From the NCBI GenBank assembly GCA_964445645.1, contig CAYULH010000006.1:1-64000 (forward strand): a stretch of DNA of 64,000 nucleotides, given 5' to 3'. The stretch's first letter is position 1; each line of letters starts with the position of its first letter. Below are positions 61,910-64,000 of the stretch, piece by piece. This DNA is from Aureispira sp964445645. Its GTDB lineage: Bacteria > Bacteroidota > Bacteroidia > Chitinophagales > Saprospiraceae. The notes beneath the pieces are model-generated. The model was not told the origin of the DNA and searched no databases. It saw nothing but the letters and a program-made list of their open reading frames with translations. Made by a program: the position numbers and the translations under genes.

Positions 61910-62233
61910 ATGAACTGGAAAAAATTAGAATCCATTGAGGATTTGGAAGCGGCCATAGAAGCATCCAACAAACAAGCTGTGGCCTTGTTTAAACACAGTA
62001 CACGCTGTGCAGTAAGCACTATGGCCAAGCGTTTGGTAGAACGTGAATGGAATTTGAACATAGATGCTTACTTTCTGGATTTGATTGCCCATCGCGATAT
62101 TTCTAATGCGATTGCCGAGCGTTTGCAAGTGCAACACCAATCGCCTCAGATGATTGTAGTCAAGAATGGTGCAGCGGTGTACGATGCTTCGCACGAATCT
62201 ATCCAAGTGGCAGCTATGGCAGAAGCGTTGTAG
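61910..62233 (+). CDS. ytxJ: YtxJ-type bacillithiol-system redox protein
   Basis: The 107-residue thioredoxin-fold protein has FKHSTRCAVSTMAK with a single active-site Cys (Cys33) and a cis-Pro loop SPQMIVVK. YtxJ proteins occur in bacteria using bacillithiol and are thought to reverse bacillithiolation of proteins, although the exact activity is not settled. The length fits. It is divergent from rimM and convergent with the exported protein gene at 62244. Confidence 0.85.
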   Translation: MNWKKLESIEDLEAAIEASNKQAVALFKHSTRCAVSTMAKRLVEREWNLNIDAYFLDLIAHRDISNAIAERLQVQHQSPQMIVVKNGAAVYDASHESIQVAAMAEAL

Positions 62234-62243
62234 CCTTTGCTAT

Positions 62244-63053
62244 CTAATTAAGAAATAGAAAATCGGGGATGTCTTTTTTGGTAATCAAACCCAACTCCCC
62301 TTTTTCATTTTCTTGTACCAACACCATGCCCTGATTGGGGCGATTTCGCAATTCTTGGCGAAAATTGTGGGCCACAAATACAATCGCTCTATTTAATACA
62401 TCGGCAGGTTGGTACAGCCGCCCAATTCTGCTAATGGTGTTGTACTTTTTGCCATTGGCCTCTACTTCTAGCTCCAAATAACGCGTACCCGGTCCAATGA
62501 CCTTGGCCGCCGTTATTTTTCCTACTTCAAAATTCAAATCCGCATAAAAATCAGCACTAATTGCATGTTTGATCGGATTTTTTAATTTTCTTGTTAATAC
62601 CTCTTGCTGCAACCACAACTCTCTGAGTTGCTCTTCTGGTGTTTTGCTGCTACAGACCACCTTCAAGGGCGTGCCTCTAGGAGCATATATTTTGACCGCC
62701 ACTTCATCGGTCAACGGTACTCCTTGCACCGTGATGTAATGCTCAATTTCCTTCATTTCTACCTTCAAAACATTGTTTTTGCGGCTTCCTGTAATGCTGT
62801 AACGCCCTTTTCTGGAAAGACGGCGCAGGTATTCATCAGGCAGGCTAAATGCTTCTACTTGCGTAAATGTTCTAATCAAATGCCGATCCCATTCCAAGAT
62901 TTCATAAGGCACATTTAAGGCAATCAGAATGGTATCTTGGTCTTTCAGGGCAAAACTACGCACATACTCCTTGAGCAATTTAGGTTCTTCTTCTTGTGCT
63001 TGTAAGGGCAAAAAAGAGGACAAAAGGATAGCGTAGAATAAATATTTGAGCAT
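62244..63053 (-). CDS. Exported protein with a MetRS/EMAP-II-like tRNA-binding-type OB domain
   Basis: The 269-residue protein has a signal peptide (MLKYLFYAILLSSFLPLQAQ). An N-terminal beta-rich domain (20-165; ILEWDRHLIRTFTQVEAFSL, IYAPRGTPLKVV) precedes a C-terminal domain (about 175-262). The latter aligns without gaps over about 82 residues to the tRNA-binding domain of the adjacent MetRS, with about 22 identities by hand count: FEVGKITAAKVIGPGTRYLE, VFVAHN and NQGMVLVQENEKGELGLI. The RKM.GI.S segment that contacts RNA in the MetRS domain is replaced by QELRNRPN. It starts 23 bp after metG. Domain homology is clear from sequence; an exported role is inference. Confidence 0.75.
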   Translation of the reverse strand: MLKYLFYAILLSSFLPLQAQEEEPKLLKEYVRSFALKDQDTILIALNVPYEILEWDRHLIRTFTQVEAFSLPDEYLRRLSRKGRYSITGSRKNNVLKVEMKEIEHYITVQGVPLTDEVAVKIYAPRGTPLKVVCSSKTPEEQLRELWLQQEVLTRKLKNPIKHAISADFYADLNFEVGKITAAKVIGPGTRYLELEVEANGKKYNTISRIGRLYQPADVLNRAIVFVAHNFRQELRNRPNQGMVLVQENEKGELGLITKKDIPDFLFLN

Positions 63054-63076
63054 GATGGTGGTTATAATTCTATTAT

Positions 63077-64000
63077 TTAAGAAATAGGTGTTCCATTGAC
63101 GGCAGAGGCTTGTGGTTCTACAAACAACAATTTGCCCTCTGCATTTTCGGTCATCAAAATCATTCCCTGCGAATCTATGCCCATCATTTTGCGTGGTGCC
63201 AAATTAGCTACCAACACTACCCGTTGCCCAATCACCGATTCGGGGCTGTGGTGCAAGGCTATTCCAGATACTACCGTGCGGGTTTCTACGCCCAAGTCTA
63301 CGCTCAATTTTAGTAATTTCTTAGATTTTTTGACTTTTTCTGCGGTCAGAATAGTGCCTACACGCAAATCTACTTTGGTAAAATCATCAAAAGTGCATTC
63401 CTTCTTAAATGGTGCTGCCTTTTGCTCCGCTTTCTCTTGCGCTACTTTTAGTGCATTGATTTTTTCTTGTTGCGCTTCTATCAAAGCCAAGCGTGATTTG
63501 TCTTTTCTATCGTTAATTTTGGCAAACAACAATTCAGGTTTTCCAATCAGATGCTCAGTAGCTACTACACTTTCTCCTGCTTGCAATTGTGCTTTGAGGG
63601 TGGCAAAATCGCCTACTTTTAAGGCTTCTAGGTTTAATAATTGGCGCAATTTGGCGGCTGTAAACGGCAGGAAAGGCTGCACCACCACACTCAAGGTAGT
63701 AGCCAACTGCAAACTCAAGTTCATAACCGTAGCCACTAGAGCAGAACTAGGCTCTTTTTTCCAGACTTTCCAAGGCTCATTGCGCTGCAATAAGGTATTG
63801 GCATAAGCCGAAATTTCCATCATCACCTGTACGCCTTGGCGGAATTCGTAGTGCAGTAGATGTTTTTCTAATTGTTCTAACTTAACCACTACATCAGCCA
63901 ATACCTCTTTTGCCAGTACTTGGCTGCCTTCTACCACGCCCTCCAAATATTGGGTAGCATCCAAAGCAGGCACTTTGCCTTCATAATATTTGTGGGTGAG
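63077..64000 (-). CDS. metG: Methionyl-tRNA synthetase, C-terminal part (5' end outside window)
   Basis: The frame is open through the window edge (LTHKYYEGKVPALDATQYLE), so only about the last 307 residues are seen. They include the anticodon-binding helical region (ANTLLQRNEPWKVWKKEPSS; VVQPFLPFTAAKLRQLL) and the C-terminal tRNA-binding OB domain (VDLRVGTILTAEKVKKSKKL through LAPRKMMGIDSQGMILMTEN). The end is complete. It is transcribed on the minus strand and followed 23 bp later by the exported homologue of its last domain, suggesting an operon. Confidence 0.95.
   Translation of the reverse strand, partial: LTHKYYEGKVPALDATQYLEGVVEGSQVLAKEVLADVVVKLEQLEKHLLHYEFRQGVQVMMEISAYANTLLQRNEPWKVWKKEPSSALVATVMNLSLQLATTLSVVVQPFLPFTAAKLRQLLNLEALKVGDFATLKAQLQAGESVVATEHLIGKPELLFAKINDRKDKSRLALIEAQQEKINALKVAQEKAEQKAAPFKKECTFDDFTKVDLRVGTILTAEKVKKSKKLLKLSVDLGVETRTVVSGIALHHSPESVIGQRVVLVANLAPRKMMGIDSQGMILMTENAEGKLLFVEPQASAVNGTPIS

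Overview
The window comes from a member of the Bacteroidota, most likely close to the Saprospiraceae/Chitinophagales. Supporting signs are C-terminal YPNP-type sorting domains of the type IX secretion system on exported enzymes, promoters of the form TTG-N20-TAnnTTTG, few Shine-Dalgarno sequences, many lipoproteins and signal-peptide proteins, and a bacillithiol-type YtxJ protein. A run of ten Ns at 54062-54071 shows that this is a scaffold joined from two contigs.

Region 1 (1-10.7 kb) is an AT-rich accessory island. Four small hypothetical genes (1-2.9 kb) are separated by imperfect palindromes of about 50-75 bp that resemble integron attC sites. They are followed by a type IIS-like restriction-modification system: an XRE regulator, an Alw26I/Eco31I/Esp3I-like HNH endonuclease, and a single protein that fuses an adenine methyltransferase to a circularly permuted cytosine methyltransferase. 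Next come a DoxX-like membrane protein and an AAA ATPase paired with a DUF4276-like protein, a probable defence pair.

Region 2 (10.8-38 kb) is mostly chromosomal core: miaB, a sigma-54 activator, a DUF2795 gene, dcd, moaA, allantoicase, two alpha/beta hydrolases, a subtilisin-like protease carrying a type IX sorting domain, and obg. A second ATPase/TOPRIM pair (RloA/RloB-like) is followed by a central-carbon block holding a BadF-type sugar kinase, zwf, pgl, edd and eda, which together make an Entner-Doudoroff route. The eda product ends early.

Region 3 (38-58.3 kb) deals with envelope and glycan functions. A lipoprotein is followed by three tandem copies (exact 732-bp period) of an outer-membrane protein gene. 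A compact five-gene operon follows: a clan-A glycoside hydrolase, two porin-like barrels, a lipoprotein and a CBM9-like protein. Then come a GH16 laminarinase-type enzyme, a free-standing copy of its C-terminal module, a Nudix-type regulator, a GH3 beta-glucosidase and a sodium/sugar symporter. I read this as a beta-glucan utilisation locus that lacks SusC/SusD; hexose released here could feed the Entner-Doudoroff genes.

Region 4 (58.7-64 kb) begins with a Hanks-type kinase followed by another attC-like palindrome, a membrane-protein fragment and a broken YhcG-type gene. Core genes resume with a DUF1294 gene, rimM and ytxJ, and the end of metG. Directly downstream of metG is an exported protein whose C-terminal half aligns without gaps to the tRNA-binding domain of the adjacent MetRS; I consider this the most unexpected gene in the window.
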